Positions 5,791 through 14,467 of a stretch of 39,971 bases of DNA are shown in pieces. Position 1 is the stretch's first letter; each line of letters opens with the position of its first letter. Below the pieces are notes generated by a model. That model worked only from the letters and a program-made list of their open reading frames with translations, searched no databases and had not been told where the DNA came from. The stretch spans positions 41,559-81,529 of the forward strand of contig NZ_MQTZ01000029.1 of the NCBI RefSeq assembly GCF_001939115.1, given 5' to 3'. The position numbers and the translations under genes were made by a program. Source of the stretch: Leptolyngbya sp. 'hensonii' (GTDB lineage: Bacteria > Cyanobacteriota > Cyanobacteriia > GCF-001939115).

Positions 5791-8700
5791 CATGGCGTTG
5801 ATAATCCTGCAACCAATCCCGGCTGCGTTGCAGAAGATCTTCCAGATTCAGGTTCCAGAGAATAACCGATCGATCGGTGCTGGCGGAAGCCAGTTCCTGG
5901 CCATCGGGACTGAAGGCCACGCTCCAGACTCCGGCTGTATGCCCCGTGAAGGTCTGTAATTCTGTTCCATCCAGTCCCCAGAGACGTACCGTGCGATCAG
6001 CACTGGCGGAAGCCAGCACCTGTCCGTCTGGGCTGAAGGCCACAGCCCAGACGGAACCAGCATGGCCCTGCAGGGTCCGCAACGGCGTTCCATCCGCCTG
6101 CCAGAGATGGATGGTGCGATCGTCTCCGGCGGCTGCAATCATCTGGCTATCAGGGCTGAAACAAACCCCCCAGACAATACTGCTGTGGCCCTGCAAAGTC
6201 TGGAGTTCCTCTCCCTCTGAACTCCACAGCTTCACCGTGCGATCGTCACTGGCGGAGGCAATCAACCGGCCATCGGAACTAAAATCCACATCCCAGACAG
6301 ACCCCTGGTGGCCTTCTAGAGTCCGCAGCAAAAGCCCCTCCAGAGTCCAGAGTTTGACCGTGCCATCGGCACTCGCAGAGGCCAGCAACTGCCCATCCGG
6401 ACTGAAACTGACCCCCCGGACAGACCCCTGATGGCCCTGGAGAGTCCGTACCTCCTGGCCCTCCAGGGTCCAGAGCCTCACTGTACTATCGGCACTGGCG
6501 GAGGCAATCAACCGGCCATCGGGGCTGAAGCGGCCCATCCAGACTCCAGCCCTATGCCCCAGCAGGGTGCGGAGTTCCTGGCCTGCGACAGACCAGAGTT
6601 TCAGCGTGCCATCTGCACTGGTGGTGGCGATCGTCCGCCCATCGGGACTGTAGGAAACCCCCCAGACCAGATTGCTATGGCCCAGCAATCGGGATAGGGA
6701 GAGCCCAAACAAAGACCACAGTTTGATCACACTATCGGCCCCAGATGAAGCCAGGGTTTGCCCATCCGGACTCAGGCTCACCGCCCAGACTGCTGCATGA
6801 TGGCGTCGAAACGTCTGCAACTCCGTACCGAATTGTTCTGGTGGAGTACTGCGGGAGAGATTCCAGAGTTTCAGGGTGCGATCGCTCCCCGCCGACACCA
6901 GCATATGGCCATCATGACTGAACTCCAGATCCCAGACAGGTCCCTGGTGCCCTTCCAAAGCATAGAATTCTCGCCCATTTAGAGTCCAGAGCCAGACCAG
7001 GCCATCTTCCCCGGCAGAGGCAATCAACCGGCCATCCGGACTGAAGCGAACTCGGCTAACTGCATTTTCGTGCCCTTTCCAAGAATGCACGATTGTTCCA
7101 TCGACTTGCCAGAGATTGATCAGGCCATCGGCAGCACCAGAAACAATCAACTGGCCATCAGGACTGAACGCTGCACTACTCACTGGACCGTTGTGCCCCT
7201 TCAAAGCCCGCCCATCTCCCCCAGCCAATGGCCACAACCGCACTACCCCATCCGCCCCTGCCGATACCCACTGCAACCCATCGGGACTGAAGCTGATGCT
7301 GTTGACGGCTTCCCCTAGGCGCTGCAGCACCCGATTTGTTCCCGATTCCAGATGCCAGAGTCGGATGGTACCATCCTCACCCGCAGAGACCAGTCCAGTG
7401 CCATCCGGAGTGAACCTGAGGTCATTGACCGAGCTATCGTGACCTTCCAGCACCCGGATAGCTCTCCCATTGGCCTTCCAGAGACGGATTGTGCCATCGT
7501 TTCCGGCGGAGGCCAACCCTTTCCCCTGGGGATGGTAGCGTAAGGCCCAAACCGTGCCGCTGTGGCCAGAGAGCCGATTGCGCTCTCGCAGGGCGTACAG
7601 CACTTGGTGCAACCGAGCGATCGTTTGCATCCGTTTGGACGGTGGAACGTCTGTCTGCAGCAGACGCTCGCAGGCTTTCACACTGGCAACCAATGCCCCT
7701 AGCTGATCGTAAGAGAGCAACAGAGCCTGGGAAGAGACACTCAGGGCATCAATTTCAGCTATTTCTGCCCGATACCGTTCCTGTTGTTCCTGCTCCAGAA
7801 CAGTGCCCAACTGTTGCAGAGCCTGTCGCAACTCTTCTTGGGTGAGACTGCGTAGCTGACGCTCAACCTCCAGTTCTGAAACTAATCGGCTCATCTCTGG
7901 TGTTTGTTGCTGTCGAATGAAGTCTATCAGGTAGTCATGCATGAGCTGGTAGCGATCGACCGGCACTTCCGGGATCTGAAACACCAGCCCAGAACCCACT
8001 AGCACTTCCAGGACCAGATCCAGCTTTTCCAGGTCTGCCGACAACCCCAGGGTTTCCAGATCGCTGATCAGCTCATGACGGGTTTTCAGCGGGCGATTAT
8101 TGCTATCTTCCGTGAGTAGATACAGCACGATGCGGGCCAGGGGCTCATTTTCCGGACCACAGTCCTGAACCACCGTCTCCAGGGAACGAGCCACCAGATG
8201 CTCCTTCGGGCCACGCTGATGATAGGCAGCCAGGGTCGTGATCTTCTCGGCTTGCAACTGGGCTCCCACAATCTGGAGCTCGATCGGGCGCACATCCCCG
8301 GTGTTGGCCGCCAGATCCCGCACCAGCTCGTCAATCAGGCTCAATTCCAGATAAAACTGGGATCGTTCTGTCAGACTATAGATCACCGATCTGGCCTCTG
8401 CTGGGGAAAAGTTGCCCAGATAATACCGAATATTCTTATCCAGAATATTGTGATTGAGGATATCCAGACCCTGCAGACGATCGGCAGAGTCTGGTTCCAG
8501 TCGCTCCAGTTCCAGCAGCCGATGAAGGGCATCTTCCCGAATCGGCAAAATCACCTTGACAAAGGGAATATTCAAACAGGCCAGCAAAAACTGGTAAAAG
8601 GGTCGCCGTTCTGTCAAACCAGGGTAGGTCGTAAAAAATTCCTCAAACTGATCAAAAATCAGCACCGTCAGCAGATTGAGATCCCCATTCTCCCGCAATT

Positions 8701-10543
8701 GTTCTAACAGATCAGGCGTCAGATCAGGAGCCAGGGGCAACCGCAGCCCTCGAAGGATTTCCAGTTCTGTGGTTAGAGCCCAGCCCAGGGTCCGCACCCA
8801 GTCGGTGTAGACCTTCAGCACGATCGGTAGGGCATCCCGTTCGCCCAGGCCCCGTTGCCGCAGCAACGGGAGTAGCCCTGCCATCAGGATTGAACTCTTG
8901 CCCACCCCAGATTGCCCATGGAGCACGATCAGTTTGCAATCGGCTCGGTTGAGACGGGCCATCAGACGTTCCAGATCCTGCTGCCGACCGGAGGCCGCAA
9001 TCTCCTGAGCTACGATCGTGGGCTGATCTTTGGGCAACCCCGGATTCAGCAGCGGGCGCTTGGGCTCCAGATGGGCTGCGCCTGCGAAAGCCCGCAGATT
9101 GTACTGAAACTCTATCAGAGCCTGTTCCTGCTTCAACTGAAAGGCATCCCGGTAACGGCCCTGCCCAAAGTAGAGCGATCGTAACCCCTCCAAAATCCGC
9201 AGGTAAAGTCGTGGATCATACTCTGGGGAACTACGTGCCCGTGCCTGGGCCAGATGCCAGATTGCCTCAGCTACCTGTCCCATCTGCTCCTGAGCCTGAG
9301 CCAGTAGCAGCAAATACCAGCTCTGGTGGTGGCGATCAGCCCAGTCCAGAGTCTGTTCCTGACTTGCTCCCGCCGCCCGAGTCTGCGTCAGAGTCTGCAG
9401 GGCTGCCTCCGCCAGGGCCTTAACCTGGGGCCAGTCCGATCGGGCCAGGGCTACTTCTGCGAGCAACCCCAGATCATAGGCCCGGCGCACCCCATCGGGA
9501 TACTGCTCATGGAGCAACTGGGCTTTGTGAGCCACCACTGCTAATTCATCCCAGGCTTGCAACCGGGCCAACACCTCCCCCAAACCGTTGATAAACTTTG
9601 CGGCCAGGTCTGGGCGCTGCCCCTGCTCAAAGACCGCCAGACTCTGACGAAAGTAATCCCCAGCTTTTTGATAGAACTCCGTTGCCCTGACCCGATCCAG
9701 GATCGCCTGCTGCCGCCACCACAGCCCCAGATAGAAGAGAACACAACCCTGTTTACTCCTATCCCCACGGTGCTGCCAGTAGGTCAGACTGGCCTCGTAC
9801 CGGCGTTGGGCCTCCAGTCGATCGCCCCGGATCTCAGCATCGCGCCCCAGCAGGAACTGCAATCCGGCTTCCACCTCTGGTTCTGGGAGATGCTCCCGAT
9901 GCTGCAGATCCCGCTGGGCCAGTTCCAGCTCCGATCGCCAGCGTCCCCCCAGGGCCTGATCCAGGGCACCATCCTCCAGAAACAAACCAGCTCCGGTCTC
10001 TAACAGCATGGTGAACACTGAGTCAATTCGCTGGCGCAGAAATGGGACCAGTTCTCCTGTGCTGATATCAAACTTAATTGGTGTGGCTGCCCAGTTCTTA
10101 AAATCTGGGGCCAGACGGGTCAATTTTTGCAGCACCAGATCATTGACCCAGAGCACCAGAGACAACGGGAGTTGTTTGCGAAATTCTTCTCGCACCTGGT
10201 TGGTCGAGGTCAGGAGTGCCTCAATATCAATTACAGCTTCTAGGCCCAGAACAACCAGGGCGGCAGGCAATGGTTGGGTCAACCCTGTCTGAATGGTAGT
10301 GTAGAGGGTGCGAGCTGTTTCTGGGATGGTCAACTCCTGAAAGGGCAGAGAACATTCTGCCCGCAAGCGAGCCAGGACTCGCTCCCGCACCACTGCATAA
10401 TTGCAACGGACCAGAATCAGCACAAAGTCCCGTTCTACAGCCTCTCCAACCACAGGATTTCCCCCTGCGATGGCTCGCATCAGGGTGTGTAAGGCTCGAT
10501 CGTTATACGCTTCTACGTCTGTCGATCGCTGCCAATTCACCAT
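5786..10543 (-). CDS. STAND NTPase with TPR-like region and 14 WD40 repeats
   Basis: 1585 residues. Residues 1-200 are an unrecognised alpha/beta region. Residues about 225-480 are helical with TPR-like repeats (for example GDRLEAQRRYEASLTYW and YQKAGDYFRQSLAVFEQ). The NTPase has Walker A GQSGVGKSS (543-551) and Walker B VLIFDQFEEF (627-636), the pattern of the novel STAND family. A winged-helix-like stretch (LMHDYLIDFIRQQQ) and a coiled coil follow. The last about 600 residues contain 14 WD40 blades, recognisable by GH...V...FSPDG...SAS.D.T..LW, enough for two seven-bladed propellers. STAND proteins are ligand-triggered switches; the propellers are presumably the sensor or scaffold. The first residues lack any recognised effector domain. 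The ATG at 10541-10543 has only a weak AAGG upstream. It is monocistronic as far as can be seen. Confidence 0.88.
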   Translation of the reverse strand: MVNWQRSTDVEAYNDRALHTLMRAIAGGNPVVGEAVERDFVLILVRCNYAVVRERVLARLRAECSLPFQELTIPETARTLYTTIQTGLTQPLPAALVVLGLEAVIDIEALLTSTNQVREEFRKQLPLSLVLWVNDLVLQKLTRLAPDFKNWAATPIKFDISTGELVPFLRQRIDSVFTMLLETGAGLFLEDGALDQALGGRWRSELELAQRDLQHREHLPEPEVEAGLQFLLGRDAEIRGDRLEAQRRYEASLTYWQHRGDRSKQGCVLFYLGLWWRQQAILDRVRATEFYQKAGDYFRQSLAVFEQGQRPDLAAKFINGLGEVLARLQAWDELAVVAHKAQLLHEQYPDGVRRAYDLGLLAEVALARSDWPQVKALAEAALQTLTQTRAAGASQEQTLDWADRHHQSWYLLLLAQAQEQMGQVAEAIWHLAQARARSSPEYDPRLYLRILEGLRSLYFGQGRYRDAFQLKQEQALIEFQYNLRAFAGAAHLEPKRPLLNPGLPKDQPTIVAQEIAASGRQQDLERLMARLNRADCKLIVLHGQSGVGKSSILMAGLLPLLRQRGLGERDALPIVLKVYTDWVRTLGWALTTELEILRGLRLPLAPDLTPDLLEQLRENGDLNLLTVLIFDQFEEFFTTYPGLTERRPFYQFLLACLNIPFVKVILPIREDALHRLLELERLEPDSADRLQGLDILNHNILDKNIRYYLGNFSPAEARSVIYSLTERSQFYLELSLIDELVRDLAANTGDVRPIELQIVGAQLQAEKITTLAAYHQRGPKEHLVARSLETVVQDCGPENEPLARIVLYLLTEDSNNRPLKTRHELISDLETLGLSADLEKLDLVLEVLVGSGLVFQIPEVPVDRYQLMHDYLIDFIRQQQTPEMSRLVSELEVERQLRSLTQEELRQALQQLGTVLEQEQQERYRAEIAEIDALSVSSQALLLSYDQLGALVASVKACERLLQTDVPPSKRMQTIARLHQVLYALRERNRLSGHSGTVWALRYHPQGKGLASAGNDGTIRLWKANGRAIRVLEGHDSSVNDLRFTPDGTGLVSAGEDGTIRLWHLESGTNRVLQRLGEAVNSISFSPDGLQWVSAGADGVVRLWPLAGGDGRALKGHNGPVSSAAFSPDGQLIVSGAADGLINLWQVDGTIVHSWKGHENAVSRVRFSPDGRLIASAGEDGLVWLWTLNGREFYALEGHQGPVWDLEFSHDGHMLVSAGSDRTLKLWNLSRSTPPEQFGTELQTFRRHHAAVWAVSLSPDGQTLASSGADSVIKLWSLFGLSLSRLLGHSNLVWGVSYSPDGRTIATTSADGTLKLWSVAGQELRTLLGHRAGVWMGRFSPDGRLIASASADSTVRLWTLEGQEVRTLQGHQGSVRGVSFSPDGQLLASASADGTVKLWTLEGLLLRTLEGHQGSVWDVDFSSDGRLIASASDDRTVKLWSSEGEELQTLQGHSSIVWGVCFSPDSQMIAAAGDDRTIHLWQADGTPLRTLQGHAGSVWAVAFSPDGQVLASASADRTVRLWGLDGTELQTFTGHTAGVWSVAFSPDGQELASASTDRSVILWNLNLEDLLQRSRDWLQDYQRHA

Positions 10544-10911
10544 GGGCTAAACCTTTGAGAACATCATAATTATGCTCCATCTAAGCCTCCGAGATACTCC
10601 CGCCAATGTCAGTCCTGAGAAGCAGGAAACTCTGGCCGCGAGGCTGGAAGCTCCCGCTACACCGTTTTGCGGTTAGCGGTGAGAGTGGGTCAATCAAGAT
10701 CGACAAATTCTTGAAAACCCAAAGCAACTCAATGGAGAGAATGTTATACCAGGTTTTGTATTTGACCTCTCCTTTTTGTGGGGTTGAGACGTGAGTTGTT
10801 ACAGCCAGCTCATTGGGTCGGCGGAGGGTTTTCCCCTTCATCTGAACAGGTGTTAACGGCTGATCAGTAACAAGGCCATGATTGGGAGCATTGCTGCGAT
10901 CGAACAGCAGA
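10544..10911. other. Intergenic region with one small hairpin
   Basis: No gene is supported here. One stem-loop is visible at 10654-10679: CCGCTA and ACCG pair with CGGT and TAGCGG around a TTTTG loop, with one bulged C. It lies about 110 bp upstream of the STAND/WD40 start and could be part of that gene's leader or a terminator of unknown direction. Confidence 0.45.
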
Positions 10912-12378
10912 TTACCGAATCCAACCCTGCAACATGGCCTTGTAGAGAGCCTGGTAACGGGTGCGAGCGTTCAATTTGGCCAGCACATTGTTCAAATGAA
11001 ACTTGACAGTGCTTTCGCTGATGATCAATTCGCGGGCCACGTCCCGATCTCGCCATCCCTGGGCCAGCAAGGTGAGAATTTCGCATTCCCGTTCTGATAG
11101 GCTAGGCGCATCTGTTGCCGCAGGGGTCGCCTCACTCCAGGTCTGTCCTTCGATCGCGGCAGTGACCGCCTGCCGTAAACAATCGGGGGTGATCGACAGA
11201 TTCAGCCTACCCAGGCTATGTTTGGGCATGGCTTGGGCATCGTGGGAAAACCACAGCACCCGATCGCTGCCTGCGGCTTGATTCAGGTCGTCTGTCAGTA
11301 GCGGAATTGTAGGGTCCGACACTGTGCAAACCTTCAGTCCGGCCAGATAGGCCAGACGGGTCAAACTCAGTTGTAAGAAAGGCAGAGTCAGGTAAATTCG
11401 GACAGGGGGACCAACAGTGCAGACCGGATAGGGCACACGTACCACCATCTGCACCCGCTGCTGCTGGGCATCGGAGAAGGTCTGCAGCATACCCCCCAGC
11501 AGGGCAGCAGCAAAATTCACCTCTCCAAAGGTTGAGATGGTCCAGTCCCAGAGGTTCTGCAGGACAGTTGGGGGTGGGATGACCAGGGCTTCCAGGGAAA
11601 TTTCGGTTGTGGTATAGCTGAGCCGACAAGAGGCACAACCTACCCCTCGCAGCACTTCTGCCGTATGCAAAAACAAAATGCTGAGGGCCGGAGAGAGCGA
11701 TCGTTCGGTACCCACTAGGCTCAGTCGGGCAGCAGGCAGGAGTTGGGCTAACTGTTCTGACAGGGGATCCGCGATCGTTGCTGGTCCTTGCAGTAGGGCA
11801 CTCTGCTGCTGGCGATGGCTATGGTCCAGGGTCAGGGCCAGGGTAGTGCAAAGTCCCTGCAACACCTCCAGAAATTCTGCGGACAGGGGATGGTGACTGA
11901 AAACGGCCAGAACCCCCACCACCCGATCGCCGATCGCCAGAGGATACCCGGCAAATCCCGTGATCCGGTGGGCGATCGCCCAATCCCGATCCCTCACCCA
12001 CGCTTCATCCGGTAGATGGTTGCTCAAGAAGGGAATGCGATTCTGGGCAATCTTGCCAACCTTGAAGGCTCCCACTGGCACCTTGGCAAAAAAGCCATCG
12101 GTACGGGTATACATGCCAGAGGAAGCCACCAGCCGCAACATCGGCTCTCCCGGCTCCATCAACCAGATGCGGGCGAAGGCGAGATGAAATTTCTCTATCA
12201 GGCCATCGGTCGTGCATTTGGCGATCGCCTCTGCCTCCCGATGCTGGCCGAGACTTTGCACGATCGCATTGACTTGCTGTAAGTCGAACAGCAAGCGGGT
12301 TGAATCCACAAAACTAGCGATCGTTTCCGACACCGAATGTTTATCAATGACAATATCTTCATTGACAGGCCAGGGCAA
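10912..12378 (-). CDS. GAF-domain LuxR-family transcriptional regulator
   Basis: 488 residues. A GAF-type sensory domain spans about residues 30-190 (ITGFAGYPLAIGDRVVGVLAVFS is the characteristic late strand pair). A middle region of about 200 residues is not recognised. The C-terminal LuxR/FixJ-type helix-turn-helix runs from about 420 to 485, with SLSERECEILTLLAQGW, ISESTVKFHLNNVLAKL and ARTRYQALYKAM. No receiver domain is present, so control is probably through the GAF ligand or a partner. The frame opens with TTG at 12376-12378; no in-frame ATG is near, and an in-frame GTG at codon 16 is an alternative. It follows the MSMEG_0570-type gene by 31 bp, so it is likely co-transcribed with it and the glycosyltransferase and may control them or the divergent glnN (inference). 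Confidence 0.85.
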   Translation of the reverse strand: MPWPVNEDIVIDKHSVSETIASFVDSTRLLFDLQQVNAIVQSLGQHREAEAIAKCTTDGLIEKFHLAFARIWLMEPGEPMLRLVASSGMYTRTDGFFAKVPVGAFKVGKIAQNRIPFLSNHLPDEAWVRDRDWAIAHRITGFAGYPLAIGDRVVGVLAVFSHHPLSAEFLEVLQGLCTTLALTLDHSHRQQQSALLQGPATIADPLSEQLAQLLPAARLSLVGTERSLSPALSILFLHTAEVLRGVGCASCRLSYTTTEISLEALVIPPPTVLQNLWDWTISTFGEVNFAAALLGGMLQTFSDAQQQRVQMVVRVPYPVCTVGPPVRIYLTLPFLQLSLTRLAYLAGLKVCTVSDPTIPLLTDDLNQAAGSDRVLWFSHDAQAMPKHSLGRLNLSITPDCLRQAVTAAIEGQTWSEATPAATDAPSLSERECEILTLLAQGWRDRDVARELIISESTVKFHLNNVLAKLNARTRYQALYKAMLQGWIR

Positions 12379-12409
12379 AGTTTTCTCTGTATTCCCGGTT
12401 ACAGACTCT

Positions 12410-12703
12410 CTAAGGTTCCCTGAATTGTAGTATGCGAACCTGGGCTTGAGGTAGCTGACGATACTGGGATGCTCTGGCCTCGATCTCCTGAAGCTGTCCT
12501 AAAGCCAGACCACAGGGGCGACCATATTTGGCCTTTACCCGATCACTGGCAATGGTGAGAGCTTCCCGCGATCGGGCGAGAAAATCCTCCAGATCATAGC
12601 TTTGGTCTGGGGTGAAGTACTCCTTCACCACCAGAGAGGGGGAATAGCAGAGATCCTGGGACCCATCAGGCCATTCAATTTGAAACCGAATTTCCGGCAT
12701 CAT
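12410..12703 (-). CDS. MSMEG_0570-family nitrogen starvation response protein
   Basis: 97-residue protein recognised from its whole-length pattern: MMPEIRFQIEWPDGS, CYSPSLVVKEYF, a central LARSREALTIASDRVKAKYG and an ending RILQF. This is the small MSMEG_0570 family, whose genes travel with a nitrile hydrolase, a radical SAM protein, an acetyltransferase, a flavoprotein and a glycosyltransferase in a cluster known from Mycobacterium and, as sll0783-sll0787, from Synechocystis. The biochemical role of the small protein is not known to me. Here only the glycosyltransferase partner is adjacent, 24 bp upstream in the same operon; the enzymatic core of the cluster is not in the window. Confidence 0.85.
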   Translation of the reverse strand: MMPEIRFQIEWPDGSQDLCYSPSLVVKEYFTPDQSYDLEDFLARSREALTIASDRVKAKYGRPCGLALGQLQEIEARASQYRQLPQAQVRILQFREP

Positions 12704-12727
12704 TCAACCTCCCGACGCAGGGATTGC

Positions 12728-13978
12728 TCAAATGTCCACCCTACCATCTGCCAGTTGCCGATATTGTTGCAGGTGCATCCGTGCAGAGTTGTCCCAGGTG
12801 TAGTGCTCGCAAATGGGCTGGCTCTGGTGAACTAGGGACCGGGCAACGTTAGGTGCGGCAATCGTCACCATGGCCTGGGCGATCGCGGGGATATCCGTGG
12901 GGTCCACCAGAAGTGCCTGTTGGGGGGTGAGAAACTCGGTGAAGGGGGGCTGGTTGGCGGTGAGCACGGGCAACCCGGAGGCGATCGCCTCCAGGAGCAC
13001 TAATCCCCAGCCCTCTTTGATCGAGGGGAAGACAAAGGCGGTGGCGGTGCGATAGAGGGCAGGTAGCGCATCATCGGGAATCACACCGGGAAGGAGCAGA
13101 GAGGTGCCCAGGGGAATTTCCAGTTGTTGAGCCAAGGCAAAAAACTCATCCCGATAGGGTTGATAGTCAAACAGGGTGGCTCCCCCAGCAATGATCAGTT
13201 GTGCCTGTGGCAATTGGGTAAGGACGATCGCAAAAGCCTGCAGAAGTCGAATGGAATTCTTGCGCGGTTCAATGCCACCGATAGTCAGATAAATGGGCGA
13301 TCCGGTGATACCCCATTGTTGCCGCAGGAGAGGTTCTTTCCCATCTGGATTCCCAGAAAAGCGATCGGGATTGATTCCATTGATGACTCTGGGGGCATTA
13401 ATTTGATATTTTTGATACAATTCCTGTTGCCAGTATTCACTGACACAGAGGCACAGATCCGGTTCACGAATGGAGCGATCCTGGCACTGTTGCAGGTAGG
13501 GGCTATTGTAGTCTTCGATGTGATGTACGGTGCGGATGAAGTGAGGGATTTGACCGGCAGATTTCAGAGCCGACAGTGCATTGGCGCTGATGCAGTCCTG
13601 AGCATGGAACACTTCATAGGGATAGTCAGCCAAATGACCCTGGCCCAGATAGACCACAAATTCCTGAATGCGTTGCTGAATCAGCTGATCAATCTCATCT
13701 GGAGCAGGTTGAGCCGGAACAGGATAGTAGGGAAAAGAGATCGATCTGCCAAACCCATTCCCCTCCTTATCCAGAGCATAGACCCCCACCCGATGACCCA
13801 GGTTTTCCAGAGCCGCAGCCAGTTCGATCGTGTGAATGACGCTCCCCCTCAGTTTGGTGGAGTAGGTGAAGAGGGCAATCGGGAGGGGCCGATCGAACTC
13901 AGGGACTGCTCTCGGATGGAGCTTTTCTCTACAATTGCCCTGCTGCCAGATTTTGGTATCCTTGCGGGGTGGAATCAC
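12728..13978 (-). CDS. Glycosyltransferase, MSMEG_0565 family (GT4-like)
   Basis: 416-residue GT-B fold glycosyltransferase. The N-terminal domain has LPIALFTYSTKLRGSVIHT, the nucleotide-independent loop region, and VFHAQDCISA. The C-terminal donor-binding domain has YLTIGGIEPRKNSIRLLQAF, then AFVFPSIKEGWGLVLLEAIA, the E-x7-E motif that binds the sugar nucleotide, and GLPVLTANQPPFTEFL. The family is the glycosyltransferase of the MSMEG_0565-0574 / sll0783-type cluster, consistent with the next gene. The acceptor is unknown. It is first in a three-gene operon that ends with the LuxR regulator. The first about 30 residues (KDTKIWQQGNCREKL...) are unlike the family and the true start may be further in; no clear ribosome-binding site decides this. 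Confidence 0.85.
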   Translation of the reverse strand: MIPPRKDTKIWQQGNCREKLHPRAVPEFDRPLPIALFTYSTKLRGSVIHTIELAAALENLGHRVGVYALDKEGNGFGRSISFPYYPVPAQPAPDEIDQLIQQRIQEFVVYLGQGHLADYPYEVFHAQDCISANALSALKSAGQIPHFIRTVHHIEDYNSPYLQQCQDRSIREPDLCLCVSEYWQQELYQKYQINAPRVINGINPDRFSGNPDGKEPLLRQQWGITGSPIYLTIGGIEPRKNSIRLLQAFAIVLTQLPQAQLIIAGGATLFDYQPYRDEFFALAQQLEIPLGTSLLLPGVIPDDALPALYRTATAFVFPSIKEGWGLVLLEAIASGLPVLTANQPPFTEFLTPQQALLVDPTDIPAIAQAMVTIAAPNVARSLVHQSQPICEHYTWDNSARMHLQQYRQLADGRVDI

Positions 13979-14467
13979 GGCTTTGGCTCCTTTGGCTTCA
14001 ATCTCGTCGTAGCAATGGCGATGGTCGTGCCCATTCTGTAGCTTTCAGTACAACATAAAATAAGTATTCATGGGAGAAATGCGCTTAATCAAGTTCAAGA
14101 CTTGGATTACTTCTTTAGGCGAGGCGTTACTGATTCGTAGGTTCAAATGCAATGCCTGACAGGCCGAAGGTTATATCCATTGGGGCCTTTGAGCTTTGGA
14201 AGCAATGGCAAGGGTTTTCGATTCCAGTGACGCCAATTTCTTGTCCCCAAGGTCTCTTGCGTCATTTCTGAAACAACTCAGTTGTGAAAGGCTTCTATCG
14301 ACAGTAAAGTCCCTTCGCAACTTGTCTGCAATGGTCATAGAAGTTACATTCAGTTCTGAGAAATATACTCAGAACTGAACTCAAATAGTTAGGTTTTGGT
14401 ATAGATGCTATCTATTTCAAGGATCTGCTTTGAGTACCATCAAACAGTCAGAACCTGAGGAAAAACC
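13979..14467. other. Divergent promoter region between glycosyltransferase and glnN
   Basis: 489 bp that must carry promoters for the minus-strand operon and for glnN. A 60-codon plus-strand frame at 14196-14378 has no domain or ribosome-binding site and is not supported. I looked for the NtcA site GTA-N8-TAC and found only an imperfect match (GTATAGATGCTATC, about 14399-14412). The strongest structure is the inverted repeat at 14349-14379. Confidence 0.5.
14349..14379. promoter_or_regulatory. 12-bp perfect inverted repeat upstream of glnN
   Basis: TTCAGTTCTGAG (14349-14360) and its exact reverse complement CTCAGAACTGAA (14368-14379) are separated by seven AT bases (AAATATA). The centre lies about 104 bp before the glnN start. 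It could be an operator for a dimeric regulator or a leader hairpin. No U-run follows, so a simple terminator is unlikely. Confidence 0.45.

Noticed and set aside
5848-7845. Long plus-strand ORFs opposite the WD40 repeats
   Set aside because: They are shadows of the repeated WD40 coding sequence; their protein sequences are themselves periodic and low in complexity.
14196-14378. 60-codon ORF in the glycosyltransferase-glnN intergenic region
   Set aside because: No ribosome-binding site, no recognisable domain, and it ends inside the inverted repeat.
14399-14412. NtcA box upstream of glnN
   Set aside because: The only candidate, GTATAGATGCTATC, ends in ATC where the consensus GTA-N8-TAC needs TAC, so it is not strong enough to call.
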